Below are positions 8,754 to 17,731 of a stretch of DNA of 43,318 bases, one piece after another. The stretch is from Bacteroidia bacterium. Its GTDB lineage: Bacteria; Bacteroidota; Bacteroidia; UKL13-3. The stretch is from positions 1-43,318 of the forward strand of contig JAIOYZ010000030.1 in NCBI GenBank assembly GCA_021740845.1. The letters run 5' to 3'. The number at the start of each line of letters is the position of its first letter. Position 1 is the stretch's first letter. Below the pieces are notes generated by a model. The model made no database searches, had not been told where the DNA came from, and saw nothing but the letters and a program-made list of their open reading frames with translations. Both the position numbers and the translations under genes were made by a program.

Positions 8754-10721
8754 TTAGACCTTAGACAATTTCTTAATTTGGGGTTTGAGAATAGTTTTGT
8801 TTGCTCTGTTTTGTTTGTTGAGGTTGGTTAATAGTTTTTTGTACGACAAGTTTCTATTAGAAATCAATTCTAATTTAACCTTGAACCTTGTATTCTCGTA
8901 GGCATTTTCGGCAATTAAGCGTTTAGCTTGGGCTCTACTCTTTTTTAAAACAGGCTTTGCCCAATTTATTTCATAGGCGTAATAATTTTCAAAAACCTTG
9001 TGGCAAGCAAGGAGACTGTCGATGTTTTTGCAACTTAATTGCAAAATTTCTTGGTATTCTTTGCGGTTATCTAAACCCAAAGTGGCATTGGCATTAACGG
9101 CAGCTTTGGTTTGTTGAAGCAGACTTTTTAAGATGGCCAATAAATCTTTTGTATCTAATTCAAGATTTGCACTTTCTCGCATGTTTTGGTTTCTTACCCA
9201 AATGGCATATTTGAGAGAATCATTAAATAGGATTCTAAAGTTTTGGGCATCCTCAAGTTCTGCATCTAGGTTATCGTAGTGGTGGATGCGTAGGGAATTG
9301 GAATAAGAAGTGAGTTTGCATATTAAATCTTGGAAGCGGGCAATTTCGCTTAGTTTTTTATAGGTAGCAGGTATTAAAGAATCTGAAATAATATGAATGT
9401 TTCTTTTAATGAGTTTTTCAATAATTAGTGCTGAATCAAGGAAATTATTCATTTGCTTCTCGTTGTAAACAAATTCATTTTTAAACGATTCTGAATTGGT
9501 ATCTGAGAAAAGTTTAATGATTTGCAAAGAGCCTTCTATCAAGTTTGCCTTTTGAATTAAAAGATTCTCATCCATTTTTCCATAGTTTTTGAGTTTCCTT
9601 TTATTTTTAACAGGCACTTTTTTTGAAAATGAAAGCACGCGTTTATTTTGGTTCAAAACTGGATTAATTGTTTGCCTTGCTAATTTATGGCGGTATTGGT
9701 TTTTATATTTTCTACTATAATATTCTTCTTGAATAAAAGCACGCGCTACAGGAATGGTGAGCATGCTTGAATCTAGATAAACCATGCTCAATTTTAAACC
9801 AGCCAAATCGTTGGGAAGTTCTTTGGATTTAGGGTTATAGCCTAACTCAACTAAATTTTGGTAGGAAGCAATTTGGTAATCTAAGGCTTTGGTAATTTGA
9901 TTGCGAATATTAAAATTTACAGCCCCATTGGATTGCCACAACCTTCTATCCTTTTCTGTAGATGAAAACCAATCGTTGGGAGACCCATTCAATTTTATAT
10001 TATCATCGGTGCTAGGGCAATTGGACTCTAAACAATTTTGAAAATCATATAAACTAATGGGCTGATCCAAATTTTGAAATTCGGGAATGCTAGGTAAATG
10101 ATTGATTACAAATTTCTGTGGATTGGAAAGCAAATAAGTAGAATCTCTTTTCTTAACATATTTTAATTTAGAGCAAGTTACTGGACGAAACAAAATAACA
10201 TTTAAACGCTCCCAGAAACTAGGTCCATAATAAGAATAACCAGAAGCAAAAGTTAAATCCATCAAATGCCATGACTCATCTACTTTTACCATATTCCACA
10301 TATGGTCTGGCGTGTATAGAGTATCGTCTAATTCAAAATCAAAACCTTTGGAGTAACCCTCAACACTAAAACTTTTTACATTAACTACTTGGCACAAATC
10401 ATTGAATAAAACTGAATATTCATCACACATAGCATGTTTTCTAAATAAAACCCTTTTGGAAGAATAACGTTTTAAATCTGAATTAACAAAGCGCTTACAA
10501 TCATATTTAATATGGTAAGTTATCCAATTTGAAATGGCTCTTACTTTTTCTTCGTCGGTGCTTGCATTTTTACAAATTGCTTTGGCTAATTTATTGGGAT
10601 TGTAAAAAGAGAAAATTGGAAGATTTCCTTTTCCATTATTTTTTTGAGCATAGCTATTTGAACCCAAGCAAAGGGAAAAAACCAAAATAAACAGAAAATA
10701 GATTTTACAAGAATGGGGCAT
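8754..10721 (-). CDS. Exported transglutaminase-like cysteine protein
   Basis: 655 residues with an N-terminal signal peptide (IYFLFILVFSLCLGSNSYAQ). Residues about 40-160 form a transglutaminase-like core with the papain-type triad Cys99 (HAMCDEYS), His140 (TPDHMWNM) and Asp155 (WHLMDLTF). The remaining 450 residues are Lys/Asn-rich and mostly helical, and I recognise no domain in them. Such cores act as proteases, amidases or crosslinking enzymes in the envelope; the reaction is not predictable here. It is separated from the AsmA-like gene by about 110 bp, so it may be its own unit. The domain call is firm, the function open. Confidence 0.75.
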   Translation of the reverse strand: MPHSCKIYFLFILVFSLCLGSNSYAQKNNGKGNLPIFSFYNPNKLAKAICKNASTDEEKVRAISNWITYHIKYDCKRFVNSDLKRYSSKRVLFRKHAMCDEYSVLFNDLCQVVNVKSFSVEGYSKGFDFELDDTLYTPDHMWNMVKVDESWHLMDLTFASGYSYYGPSFWERLNVILFRPVTCSKLKYVKKRDSTYLLSNPQKFVINHLPSIPEFQNLDQPISLYDFQNCLESNCPSTDDNIKLNGSPNDWFSSTEKDRRLWQSNGAVNFNIRNQITKALDYQIASYQNLVELGYNPKSKELPNDLAGLKLSMVYLDSSMLTIPVARAFIQEEYYSRKYKNQYRHKLARQTINPVLNQNKRVLSFSKKVPVKNKRKLKNYGKMDENLLIQKANLIEGSLQIIKLFSDTNSESFKNEFVYNEKQMNNFLDSALIIEKLIKRNIHIISDSLIPATYKKLSEIARFQDLICKLTSYSNSLRIHHYDNLDAELEDAQNFRILFNDSLKYAIWVRNQNMRESANLELDTKDLLAILKSLLQQTKAAVNANATLGLDNRKEYQEILQLSCKNIDSLLACHKVFENYYAYEINWAKPVLKKSRAQAKRLIAENAYENTRFKVKLELISNRNLSYKKLLTNLNKQNRANKTILKPQIKKLSKV

Positions 10722-10919
10722 TTACCTTTACGTTTTCTTAGCCAGCAAATTAGCGCTTTTAATTAAAAATAATAATCCAGCAAACGGAGATATGCTCTAG
10801 TAATTTGTTTCTATGCAAGGAAATTGGACAGCACGTAAAAAATCAATTGTATGGTAAATGTAAGCAAATTGAATTATCTAAATCAAAGAATTTCGCTTGC
10901 TTGTTTACCAATAAAAAAA

Positions 10920-10934
10920 GGTTCGGTTTGAACC
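10920..10934. repeat. Extended iterated motif GGTTCGGTTTGAACC
   Basis: One of three identical 15-mers (others at 29733-29747 in the opposite orientation and 40846-40860), all intergenic. The 15-mer is itself an inverted repeat, GGTTC-N5-GAACC. Confidence 0.85.
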
Positions 10935-11037
10935 AAAAAATCAATATTATTAAATCATGAAAATTTTTAATTAATTGTTATTATGATACTTACAAAATAT
11001 TAAGTTCATTATTTAGTTTATAATATAAACTACTTTA

Positions 11038-11045
11038 TATATTTG
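11038..11045 (+). promoter_or_regulatory. -7 promoter element TATATTTG
   Basis: TATATTTG fits TAnnTTTG and lies 25 bp before the ATG at 11071. The -33 region (around 11012-11019, TTTAGTTT) is only a weak match. Confidence 0.5.
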
Positions 11046-11070
11046 TAGCCACAAACAAACACCTAAAAAC

Positions 11071-11970
11071 ATGAACACATTTTCGCGCAACTTAAGCTTA
11101 GCATTTCTACTATTTGTAGAAACAGCCATGGCACAAACGCCTCAATTTTTAAACAATGGTTTTGAAAATTGGGAAATTAAAACTGCCAATTCTGTTCCCT
11201 ATAACGATCCAAGCAATTGGTATTCTTTAAACTCCTTAAAGCAATTTGGTTTTGATGAAGGCACAACAAAAAGCACAGATGCGCATAGCGGGCAATATTC
11301 TGTGATGTTAGAGTCGATTGAAAACATTTTTGGAGATATACCTGGATTATTAAGCATAAATTATATGATGGATGCAACAGGAGCACCTGATTTTAGTTTA
11401 AACAAAATCGCTTTTACAGGCAGGCCGAGTGCGCTAACATTTTGGTTTAAGAGTCTACCAGAAAGTGGCGATTATTCTGCTTTGGTTATGTTGCTTACTA
11501 AATGGAACCCAAACACCCAAATAGGCGATACTATTGGTTATGTGGCATGGGAAAATAGTGATTTGGTAGATACTTTTACTTTTGCCAATTTACCTTTAAC
11601 TTATTTAAGCAATGAAGCTCCAGATTCGGTATATTTTATTGCCAGCTCAAGTAAGGATGGATTTAACCCATTACCCGGCAGCAGAATGTGGTTGGATGAT
11701 TTGATTTTGAATTATACCCCAACAGGAATTAAGGAAACCCCAGAGGTTACTAAAATATCAGTTTATCCAAATCCAATAAAGGACAAGGTTAATATTTCAG
11801 GATTAAACACTTTTATTAAAATTATACTTTTGGATCAAAGCGGAAGAGAAATAAAAATTAACTTAGACCAGGACCATTCAATAGATACAAAAGAATTGAA
11901 AGAAGGAATATATTTCTTAACTATTCAGTCGGAGACAAATTTACAAACCATTAAACTAATAAAATACTAA
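11071..11970 (+). CDS. Secreted protein with T9SS type A sorting domain
   Basis: 299 residues: signal peptide (LSLAFLLFVETAMAQ), then FLNNGFENWE and DAHSGQYSVMLES typical of Bacteroidota carbohydrate-binding-like jelly-roll modules, and a C-terminal T9SS type A sorting domain from about residue 230 (ISVYPNPIKDKVNISGL ... GIYFLTI ... KLIKY). The sorting domain directs export through the type IX system and usually attachment at the cell surface. The ligand is unknown. Its stop overlaps the start of the next gene (TAATG), so it is translationally coupled to the membrane protein and probably to the regulator that follows. Confidence 0.8.
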   Translation: MNTFSRNLSLAFLLFVETAMAQTPQFLNNGFENWEIKTANSVPYNDPSNWYSLNSLKQFGFDEGTTKSTDAHSGQYSVMLESIENIFGDIPGLLSINYMMDATGAPDFSLNKIAFTGRPSALTFWFKSLPESGDYSALVMLLTKWNPNTQIGDTIGYVAWENSDLVDTFTFANLPLTYLSNEAPDSVYFIASSSKDGFNPLPGSRMWLDDLILNYTPTGIKETPEVTKISVYPNPIKDKVNISGLNTFIKIILLDQSGREIKINLDQDHSIDTKELKEGIYFLTIQSETNLQTIKLIKY

Positions 11971-12563
11971 TGGAAAACGAACAATTAGACATGACGGAAA
12001 ACAAGGCATTGGAATTAATTGAGAACATGATTTTAAGTGCCAAAAGGGAAATTCACGATAATGGATTTTACTATATGCTTTGGGGATATTTGGTATTTAT
12101 ATCGGCATTGATAGATTATTATCTTTTGGTTCAAACCTACCCTAAACATGCTACAATTTGGGCTATTACCATGCCTTTGGGTGGAGTAATTAGCATCATA
12201 AAAGGATTTAAAGATAAAAAATCGCAACGAGTAGTAACCTATGTGGATGAAGTAATGCGACACGTTATAACTGCCTATGGAATTAGCCTATTTTTGGTTT
12301 GTTTTGTAATGCCAATGACAAGCAAAAATTGGCAATCCTTTTACCCAGTATTAATGGTAATTTATGCTTTTAGTTTATATGCAATGGGTGGGATAGTAAA
12401 ATTTAAACCGCTTCAATACGGAGCATTTAGTATATGGGCAATGGCTGTTGTTTCTTTTTTTATGACCTATGACATTCAATTATTAATTTTGGCCCTTGGA
12501 GTTCTCACTGGATTTATAATTCCTGGTCATTTGATGAATATCCGTTTTAACAAAAATGTTTAA
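11970..12563 (+). CDS. Six-helix membrane protein of unknown function
   Basis: 197 residues. A charged, soluble N-terminus of about 30 residues (ENKALELIENMILSAKREI) is followed by roughly six hydrophobic helices (about 34-56, 64-82, 91-112, 121-141, 150-168, 171-190). The ATG overlaps the preceding stop (TAATG), and the 3' end overlaps the winged-helix gene by 8 bp. Bacteroidota often pair a small membrane protein of this type with a downstream HTH_34-like regulator, which suggests signalling from membrane to regulator, but no function is established. Confidence 0.72.
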   Translation: MENEQLDMTENKALELIENMILSAKREIHDNGFYYMLWGYLVFISALIDYYLLVQTYPKHATIWAITMPLGGVISIIKGFKDKKSQRVVTYVDEVMRHVITAYGISLFLVCFVMPMTSKNWQSFYPVLMVIYAFSLYAMGGIVKFKPLQYGAFSIWAMAVVSFFMTYDIQLLILALGVLTGFIIPGHLMNIRFNKNV

Positions 12564-12846
12564 AGAACTCGACCCAATTTTACATTCTCAATTGCGCTTG
12601 GCAGTTATTAGTTTACTAATTTCTGTGAAGGAAGCTGAGTTTAATTATTTGAAAGAAAAAACGAAGGCCAGTTCTGGAAATTTGAGTGTGCAATTGCAGA
12701 AATTAAAGGAAGCGGGATATATAGAAATAGAGAAAAGTTTTAAGGATAATTTTCCGCTCACCACCTGTAAAATAAGCAATGCAGGAATTGAAGCCTTTGA
12801 GAATTATGTAAAAAATCTAAAGCAATATATACAGGTAAAAAAATAA
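12556..12846 (+). CDS. Winged-helix transcriptional regulator (HTH_34/MarR-like)
   Basis: 96-residue single-domain DNA-binding protein. LDPILHSQLRLAVISLLIS starts the wing-helix fold, ASSGNLSVQLQKLKEAGYIEI is the recognition-helix region, and ISNAGIEAFENYVKNLK is the C-terminal helix. This is the PF13601-like class of winged helix. It overlaps the membrane-protein gene by 8 bp and closes the three-gene unit; autoregulation is plausible but not visible. Confidence 0.82.
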   Translation: MFKELDPILHSQLRLAVISLLISVKEAEFNYLKEKTKASSGNLSVQLQKLKEAGYIEIEKSFKDNFPLTTCKISNAGIEAFENYVKNLKQYIQVKK

Positions 12847-12854
12847 GGATTGGA

Positions 12855-13268
12855 TTAGGCCTTGCTAACAAACCACTCGAACTCGCAAGAAAGTACGGCT
12901 TGATCCAATTCATTATAAAGTGTGGCCAAAACAGAAAATAAAACTCTTCCTTTTTCTAAAAGATCTTTTTCTATGGTTTCGGTTTGAACCAAATGAAGTT
13001 GCGCTTTACCATAAATTTTTCCTTCGGCTAATTTGCTAAATTTCACTTGCGCTTTTCTTACAACGGGAACAATTCCTTGAACATTAGGAAAAGCATCTAA
13101 TAAAAACTGAGCTGCGGTACCTTCGGCTAAAGCGAATAATGCGGCAGCATGTACCTTTTGCAAATGATTTTGAAACCTAAGCTCGTTGGGAAGCATAAGA
13201 ATATATCCTTCTTTATCTGAAGGCAGAATTCCCAAATGTTGGTTAAAAGGCAATTCTAATAAATTCAT
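12855..13268 (-). CDS. Hotdog-fold thioesterase-like protein (DUF4442-like)
   Basis: 137 residues. The pattern PNELRFQNHLQKVHAAALFALAEGTAAQF followed by VPVVRKAQVKFSKLAEGKI matches hotdog-fold proteins related to PaaI-type thioesterases (DUF4442 group). These often hydrolyse acyl-CoA thioesters; activity here is unproven. Its start codon overlaps the stop of the ytxJ gene by 4 bp (ATGA), so the two are coupled. It converges with the regulator gene, with only 8 bp between stops. Confidence 0.65.
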   Translation of the reverse strand: MNLLELPFNQHLGILPSDKEGYILMLPNELRFQNHLQKVHAAALFALAEGTAAQFLLDAFPNVQGIVPVVRKAQVKFSKLAEGKIYGKAQLHLVQTETIEKDLLEKGRVLFSVLATLYNELDQAVLSCEFEWFVSKA

Positions 13269-13600
13269 ACAACTGCTTCAAGTATTTCCTCAAGGTCAAT
13301 TTCAAAATGAGAAGCATTGTGCTTGCATTGTCCGTTTTGAATTAATAAAGATTGAGGAGATTGGTGCTCAACCTTATAATGGCGCGCAATTTCATTAGAG
13401 ATATCGCGGTGTTTTATTAAATCTAAATAATAAACTTTGATGGAATTTGAATTGGCATATGCTTTTTTAAACCTACTTAAAGCGGCAGAACTAATGCTGC
13501 ATCGAGTGCTGTGTTTAAAAATAATTACTGGCTCAAGTGCAGACTGGCTATCGATTTCGGCCAATTGGCTTATTTGAGATAATTCTATCATTTGGTTCAT
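13265..13600 (-). CDS. ytxJ: YtxJ-like bacillithiol-system protein
   Basis: 111-residue thioredoxin-fold protein of the YtxJ (DUF2847) family. The signature pieces are IIFKHSTRCSISSAAL with redox Cys34, VYYLDLIKHRDISNEIA and HQSPQSLLIQNG. YtxJ is proposed to be a monothiol bacilliredoxin that removes bacillithiol from protein cysteines, which implies that the organism makes bacillithiol. The downstream hotdog gene overlaps it by 4 bp. Confidence 0.88.
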   Translation of the reverse strand: MNQMIELSQISQLAEIDSQSALEPVIIFKHSTRCSISSAALSRFKKAYANSNSIKVYYLDLIKHRDISNEIARHYKVEHQSPQSLLIQNGQCKHNASHFEIDLEEILEAVV

Positions 13601-13643
13601 ATCTTAGCTAACAATTTGGTTCAAACAAAGTTTATTAAAAATG

Positions 13644-13665
13644 GAAAAGGGGCCGAAGCCCCTTT
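13644..13665 (-). terminator. Intrinsic terminator of rnpB
   Basis: On the minus strand AAAGGGGC-TTCG-GCCCCTTTT: a stable stem capped by a UUCG tetraloop and followed by T-rich sequence, immediately after the RNase P RNA 3' end. Confidence 0.88.
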
Positions 13666-13672
13666 ATCTTTT

Positions 13673-14069
13673 GCAAAACAATAAGCCGGGTTCTGTATTG
13701 TTTTAGGCTCAAAGCCCTCCACTCGACTATCATTTATCTGCCCCAATTATTGCTAATTGGATCTAGCAGCCTACCCGCAAGAAAAACAACTCGAGGTTGT
13801 TGGTGCTAAGCTAACACCCTTTTATTTCTTGCCTATTTGGCCTTGCAACGCATAAGGTTTACCATGCAATGTTTATCACTAAACACCCGGTGGGCTCTTA
13901 CCCCGCCTTTTCACCTTTTCCTTTTTGTTTTGCAACAAAGAGGTAGTTTATTTTCTGTGGCACTGTCTGTTCCCCAATTTGCATCAGAGACCTTCCCGTT
14001 AGGAAGTATGCTGCTTAAGTTGCCCGGACTTTCCTCTCGATGTTACCACCTAGCGATAGTCTATTTTGC
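13673..14069 (-). ncRNA. rnpB: RNase P RNA (bacterial class A)
   Basis: Catalytic RNA that removes 5' leaders from precursor tRNA. On the minus strand it carries the conserved GAGGAAAGTCCGGGC near the 5' end (around 14025-14042), GGGTAAGAGCCCACCGG in the centre, and the 3' hallmark ACAGAACCCGGCTTAT (around 13681-13696). GCAAAA at about 14069 can pair with TTTTGC ending at 13673 to form helix P1, which sets the ends at about 397 nt. It lies 45 bp downstream of parC with its own -7 element and is followed by a strong terminator. Ends are good to a few bases. Confidence 0.93.
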
Positions 14070-14073
14070 GAGG

Positions 14074-14081
14074 CAAATATA
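14074..14081 (-). promoter_or_regulatory. -7 element of the rnpB promoter
   Basis: TATATTTG on the minus strand, matching TAnnTTTG, about 5 bases before the inferred rnpB 5' end. No good -33 box at the right spacing was found. Confidence 0.55.
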
Positions 14082-14114
14082 TGAAAAAACAAATTGCTTC
14101 TGATGCTAGTTAGA

Positions 14115-16796
14115 TCAAAACAATTTTGGCTGATCTGGATCTATTTTGCCCGGTTTCTTCTTAGGTTGCTCATCCGTTTCGGGATCATCTTCTAGCAACT
14201 TTTTTATTTTCTCTTGCTCTTGGGTAAATAAATCTTCGTTTACCAAAGTTTCTTGTTCGTCTTGAATCTCCTCCTCTATTTCATCTTGAGGATCGGGAGG
14301 CAATAATTCTAGTTTGCTTAAATCTGCCAAAGCAAATCTATTTCCAATGGCTTTTGCTCCTTTTACTTCAATAAATTCTGTTAAGTTAATTTGAGTTTCA
14401 AGCAATGTTTTGCCCTTGCCGGTAGTTAAAATTACCACAGGATTTTTGTAATCAGTAGCCAATAAAATATAGTTTCCTTTTTCCTCAGGAATGCAAGCAA
14501 ATTTCTTATTTAGAGTTTGAGTTTCTATAATAAAACGTTTGATATTGTATTGTTTTGCTTTGGCATCATAGTAAACCAAAGCAATAGGACGTTCTGGTTT
14601 AAACTTAGAAATATGCAGCAATTGTTCGTATTCGTAATGGTTACTTACATCAAAATTGGTGAGCTCGTAATTTCCATCTTTGTAGAAAGCAATAATTAAA
14701 TCGTTGCCGGCAAAGTTGCCTAGGAAATTACCATGTTCTTGTGTGTTGATTCTACCAATTGCTTCATCGTACCATAGGTTCAAACCGCCTAATGTTGATA
14801 CCCCTTTTGTTTTAAGCTTGATACCTTTAACCAAATATTTACTTAAGATATTACCTTGAACTCCTCTGCCTTTAATAGCAAGTTCACTAAAATCGAAATC
14901 GAAGCTTAATTTTCTAGCGTGGCTCAAAGGACTTAAAGTAATGTTAACTACTTCTGCTTCACCAGCTGGATTTGCGGTGAAGTATAAAATTCTGGAGCCA
15001 TTAGAACCTTGAGTTAAATCGTATTCTTTATCGCGAGTAATGCCAGTGACTGGGAAACGTTTGGCATAACTAATTTTGGTTTTACCATCTAGGTAAATGA
15101 GGTTATAAATTCTTCTTTCGTCGTTTTTATGAAACACATCTACATGAAGAATGTCTTTGCCAAAGAAAGATTTTTCTTGCACCTTGCTCACCACCATTTT
15201 ACCATCTTTTCTGAATACGATGATATCATCTAAATCAGAGCAATCGCAAACGTATTCGTCTTTCTTTAAGCCAATACCTACAAAACCTTCTGCTTTGTTT
15301 ACGTATAATTTTTGATTGGCAATAGCAACGGTTTTAGAATCTATGGTATCAAAAGTTCTGATTTCTGTTTTGCGCTCTTTGCCTTTACCATATTTTTTCA
15401 ATAGATTCTCAAAATACTTGATGGCGTAGGCTCTTAGGTTATCTAAATTAAATTTCACCTCTTCTAAATTTGCCTCAATGCCTTTCATAATTTCATCGGC
15501 TTTAAAGGAATCGTATTTAGAAATTCGCTTAATTTTAATTTCTGTTAAACGTAAAATATCATCTTCTGTAAGCTCTCTTCTGAACAATTTTCTATACTTG
15601 TTCATACCCTTCCATATCACATCAATTACTTCTTCAAAGCTTTCCGATTCTTCAATATCGCGATAGATGCGTTTTTCAATAAATATTTTCTCGATGCTAC
15701 TATAATGCCATTGTTCTTCGAGTTCGTTTTTCTTTATTTCCAATTCTTGGCGAAGCAAGTCTTTGGTTTTCTCGGTAGAAATTTGAAGTAATTCCTCCAC
15801 CCCAATAAATACAGGCTTATCGTCTACAATTACGCAGGCATTTGGAGAAATACTAACCTCACAATCTGTAAAGGCGTATAAGGCATCCATGGTTTTATCT
15901 GGCGATACACCCGGAGCCAACTGAATTTCTATTTCTACATCTTTGGCGGTATTGTCAATAACCTTTTTGATTTTGATTTTACCCGAATCGTTTGCCTTAA
16001 TTATAGAATCAATTAATTGGGTTGTGGTAACACCATAAGGAACGTCTTTTACAAAAAGTGTTTTCTTATCAAACTCCTCAATTTTGGCTCTAACTCTTAT
16101 TTTACCGCCTTTTTTACCTTGGTTATAATTGGCCACATCCACCATTCCACCAGTTGGAAAATCGGGGAATAATTCGAATTTCTTACCCTTAAGATAATCT
16201 ATACTTGCTTGTAAAAGTTCGTTGAAATTGTGAGGCATTACTTTGGTAGCCAAGCCCACAGCAATACCTTCTACACCCTGAGCGAGTAGCAAAGGAAATT
16301 TCATTGGCAAAGCAATAGGTTCCTTTTTTCTACCATCGTAAGAACTTTGCCAAATGGTAGTTTGCTTATTGAAAGCAACTTCTAAAGCAAATTTTGACAA
16401 ACGCGCTTCAATATACCTTGGCGCAGCAGCAGAATCGCCTGTTCTAAAATCACCCCAGTTTCCTTGGGTTTCTATCATTAAATCTTTCTGACCCAAGTTT
16501 ACCATTGCATCACCAATGGCAGCATCACCATGCGGATGGTACTGCATAGTTTGCCCAATAACGTTGGCTACCTTATTAAAACGACCATCGTCCATTTCCT
16601 TCATAGAATGAAGGATACGGCGTTGCACTGGCTTTAAACCATCATCAATAGCAGGAACCGCACGCTCTAAAATTACATAAGATGCATAATCAAGAAACCA
16701 ATTTTCATAAAGACCATTTACTGTAGTAACATGGTATTCATTGTGTTTAGCTGATTCATGCAAATTTTTAGTTTCATCAATATTATTTTCTTCCAT
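14115..16796 (-). CDS. parC: DNA topoisomerase IV subunit A (GyrA/ParC family)
   Basis: 893 residues. Type IIA topoisomerase breakage-reunion subunit: LERAVPAIDDGLKPVQRRIL, YHPHGDAAIGDAMV and AAPRYIEARLSKFA with catalytic Tyr128. The C-terminal part is a beta-pinwheel-like domain, ending in a very acidic, Lys/Pro-rich tail (QDEIEEEIQDEQET ... DPDQPKLF). The C-terminal domain lacks an obvious GyrA box (QRRGGKG-like), which favours ParC over GyrA. ParC decatenates daughter chromosomes together with ParE; parE is not in this window. The ATG at 16796 (MEENNIDE) is preferred to the upstream TTG. A -7 element lies about 22 bp upstream. Confidence 0.88.
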   Translation of the reverse strand: MEENNIDETKNLHESAKHNEYHVTTVNGLYENWFLDYASYVILERAVPAIDDGLKPVQRRILHSMKEMDDGRFNKVANVIGQTMQYHPHGDAAIGDAMVNLGQKDLMIETQGNWGDFRTGDSAAAPRYIEARLSKFALEVAFNKQTTIWQSSYDGRKKEPIALPMKFPLLLAQGVEGIAVGLATKVMPHNFNELLQASIDYLKGKKFELFPDFPTGGMVDVANYNQGKKGGKIRVRAKIEEFDKKTLFVKDVPYGVTTTQLIDSIIKANDSGKIKIKKVIDNTAKDVEIEIQLAPGVSPDKTMDALYAFTDCEVSISPNACVIVDDKPVFIGVEELLQISTEKTKDLLRQELEIKKNELEEQWHYSSIEKIFIEKRIYRDIEESESFEEVIDVIWKGMNKYRKLFRRELTEDDILRLTEIKIKRISKYDSFKADEIMKGIEANLEEVKFNLDNLRAYAIKYFENLLKKYGKGKERKTEIRTFDTIDSKTVAIANQKLYVNKAEGFVGIGLKKDEYVCDCSDLDDIIVFRKDGKMVVSKVQEKSFFGKDILHVDVFHKNDERRIYNLIYLDGKTKISYAKRFPVTGITRDKEYDLTQGSNGSRILYFTANPAGEAEVVNITLSPLSHARKLSFDFDFSELAIKGRGVQGNILSKYLVKGIKLKTKGVSTLGGLNLWYDEAIGRINTQEHGNFLGNFAGNDLIIAFYKDGNYELTNFDVSNHYEYEQLLHISKFKPERPIALVYYDAKAKQYNIKRFIIETQTLNKKFACIPEEKGNYILLATDYKNPVVILTTGKGKTLLETQINLTEFIEVKGAKAIGNRFALADLSKLELLPPDPQDEIEEEIQDEQETLVNEDLFTQEQEKIKKLLEDDPETDEQPKKKPGKIDPDQPKLF

Positions 16797-16817
16797 GCTT
16801 TTAAACCCAATAGCAAG

Positions 16818-16825
16818 CAAAACTA
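16818..16825 (-). promoter_or_regulatory. -7 promoter element before parC
   Basis: TAGTTTTG on the minus strand fits TAnnTTTG, 21 bp before the parC ATG. The -33 box is not convincing. Confidence 0.4.
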
Positions 16826-16899
16826 TCTATATTAATAGAAAGGCTATCCACAAAAAACCAAAATTTTTGAGGATAAATCTATTTGACAGTTTGGAAAGC

Positions 16900-17685
16900 T
16901 TAAGAAAGAGTTGCCAAATAGCTACTAGACAAAAGTAAACGGCTACCATACCAACTAAACAACTCTCCATCAACTAATTGAATTTGGGCATACGGGCAAA
17001 TTTGCCTTAATTCTTCTAGATGAATTTCTTTAAAAGGGTAAGGTTCAGAAGATAATAAAATGGTTTCGGGCTGAACCAAGCGCAGCCATTCTGTAGTAAT
17101 TTGTGGATACCTGCCTTCCACTGTTTCCGCTAAATTTTCTATTTGGAGGCGTTGGAGTAAATCGTTGATGAAGGTATTTTTACCGGCCGCCATCCAAGGC
17201 TCTCTCCATATTAAATACACACCTTTCTTTTTGGTTTTGGTTTGAACCAAACTTTTAAAACCCAAATTTATTTGTTGAACCAATTGAGAAGCCTCCGTTT
17301 TTTTATGGCAGAGGTCTCCAATTTTTTGAATCATATCTAATGCTTGATCCAAATTTTGGATATCGCTCATCCAAACTGGAAATTCTTTCATGAGCTCTTC
17401 CACTTGAGATTGATCGTTTTCTTCTTTGTTGCCAATAATTAAATCTGGTTGGAGCTCCCGTATTTTCTGGAGGTTTAGTTTTTTAGTGCCACCAATTCTG
17501 GGTTTGGTTTTGTGGAACTCAGCAGGATGAATGCAAAAAAGGGTTTGACCTACTACTTCATTTTCAAGACCTAAATCGTAGAGCAATTCTGTTTGTGAAG
17601 GCACCAATGAAACAATGCGCTTGGGTGGAAATGGAATCTCTACCCTCCTATTCAATTGATCTATAAACCACAGATTGCTTTGCAT
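16900..17685 (-). CDS. BtuF-like helical-backbone metal/cobalamin-binding protein
   Basis: 261 residues starting MQSNLWFIDQLNRRVEIP. RIVSLVPSQTELLYDLGLENEVVG, then PRIGGTKKLNLQKIRELQPDLIIGN, is the standard pattern of class III periplasmic binding proteins of the BtuF/FhuD kind. It has no signal peptide or lipobox from this start, nor from the longer in-frame TTG start at 17721. A cytoplasmic location would be odd for an ABC-transporter binding protein, although related Bacteroidota proteins look similar. No permease or ATPase gene is adjacent. The ligand is unproven; cobalamin is the family default. Confidence 0.72.
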   Translation of the reverse strand: MQSNLWFIDQLNRRVEIPFPPKRIVSLVPSQTELLYDLGLENEVVGQTLFCIHPAEFHKTKPRIGGTKKLNLQKIRELQPDLIIGNKEENDQSQVEELMKEFPVWMSDIQNLDQALDMIQKIGDLCHKKTEASQLVQQINLGFKSLVQTKTKKKGVYLIWREPWMAAGKNTFINDLLQRLQIENLAETVEGRYPQITTEWLRLVQPETILLSSEPYPFKEIHLEELRQICPYAQIQLVDGELFSWYGSRLLLSSSYLATLS

Positions 17686-17731
17686 GCAACGAAAATGAAG
17701 AAAGAAATTCAGAAAAGCCAAATCAAATTTT

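Larger units (their letters stand above)
10722..11070. other. Divergent intergenic region
   Basis: A 349-bp AT-rich region between divergently transcribed genes. It contains one extended iterated motif (10920-10934) and a -7-like TATATTTG at 11038 for the rightward gene. No ORF or RNA gene is recognised. Confidence 0.6.

Noticed and set aside
13837-14103. Plus-strand open frame of 88 codons
   Set aside because: It is antisense to the RNase P RNA, whose conserved elements explain the sequence.
14115-16796. Calling the topoisomerase subunit GyrA
   Set aside because: No clear GyrA box in the C-terminal domain and an acidic tail favour ParC; the breakage-reunion domain alone does not decide.
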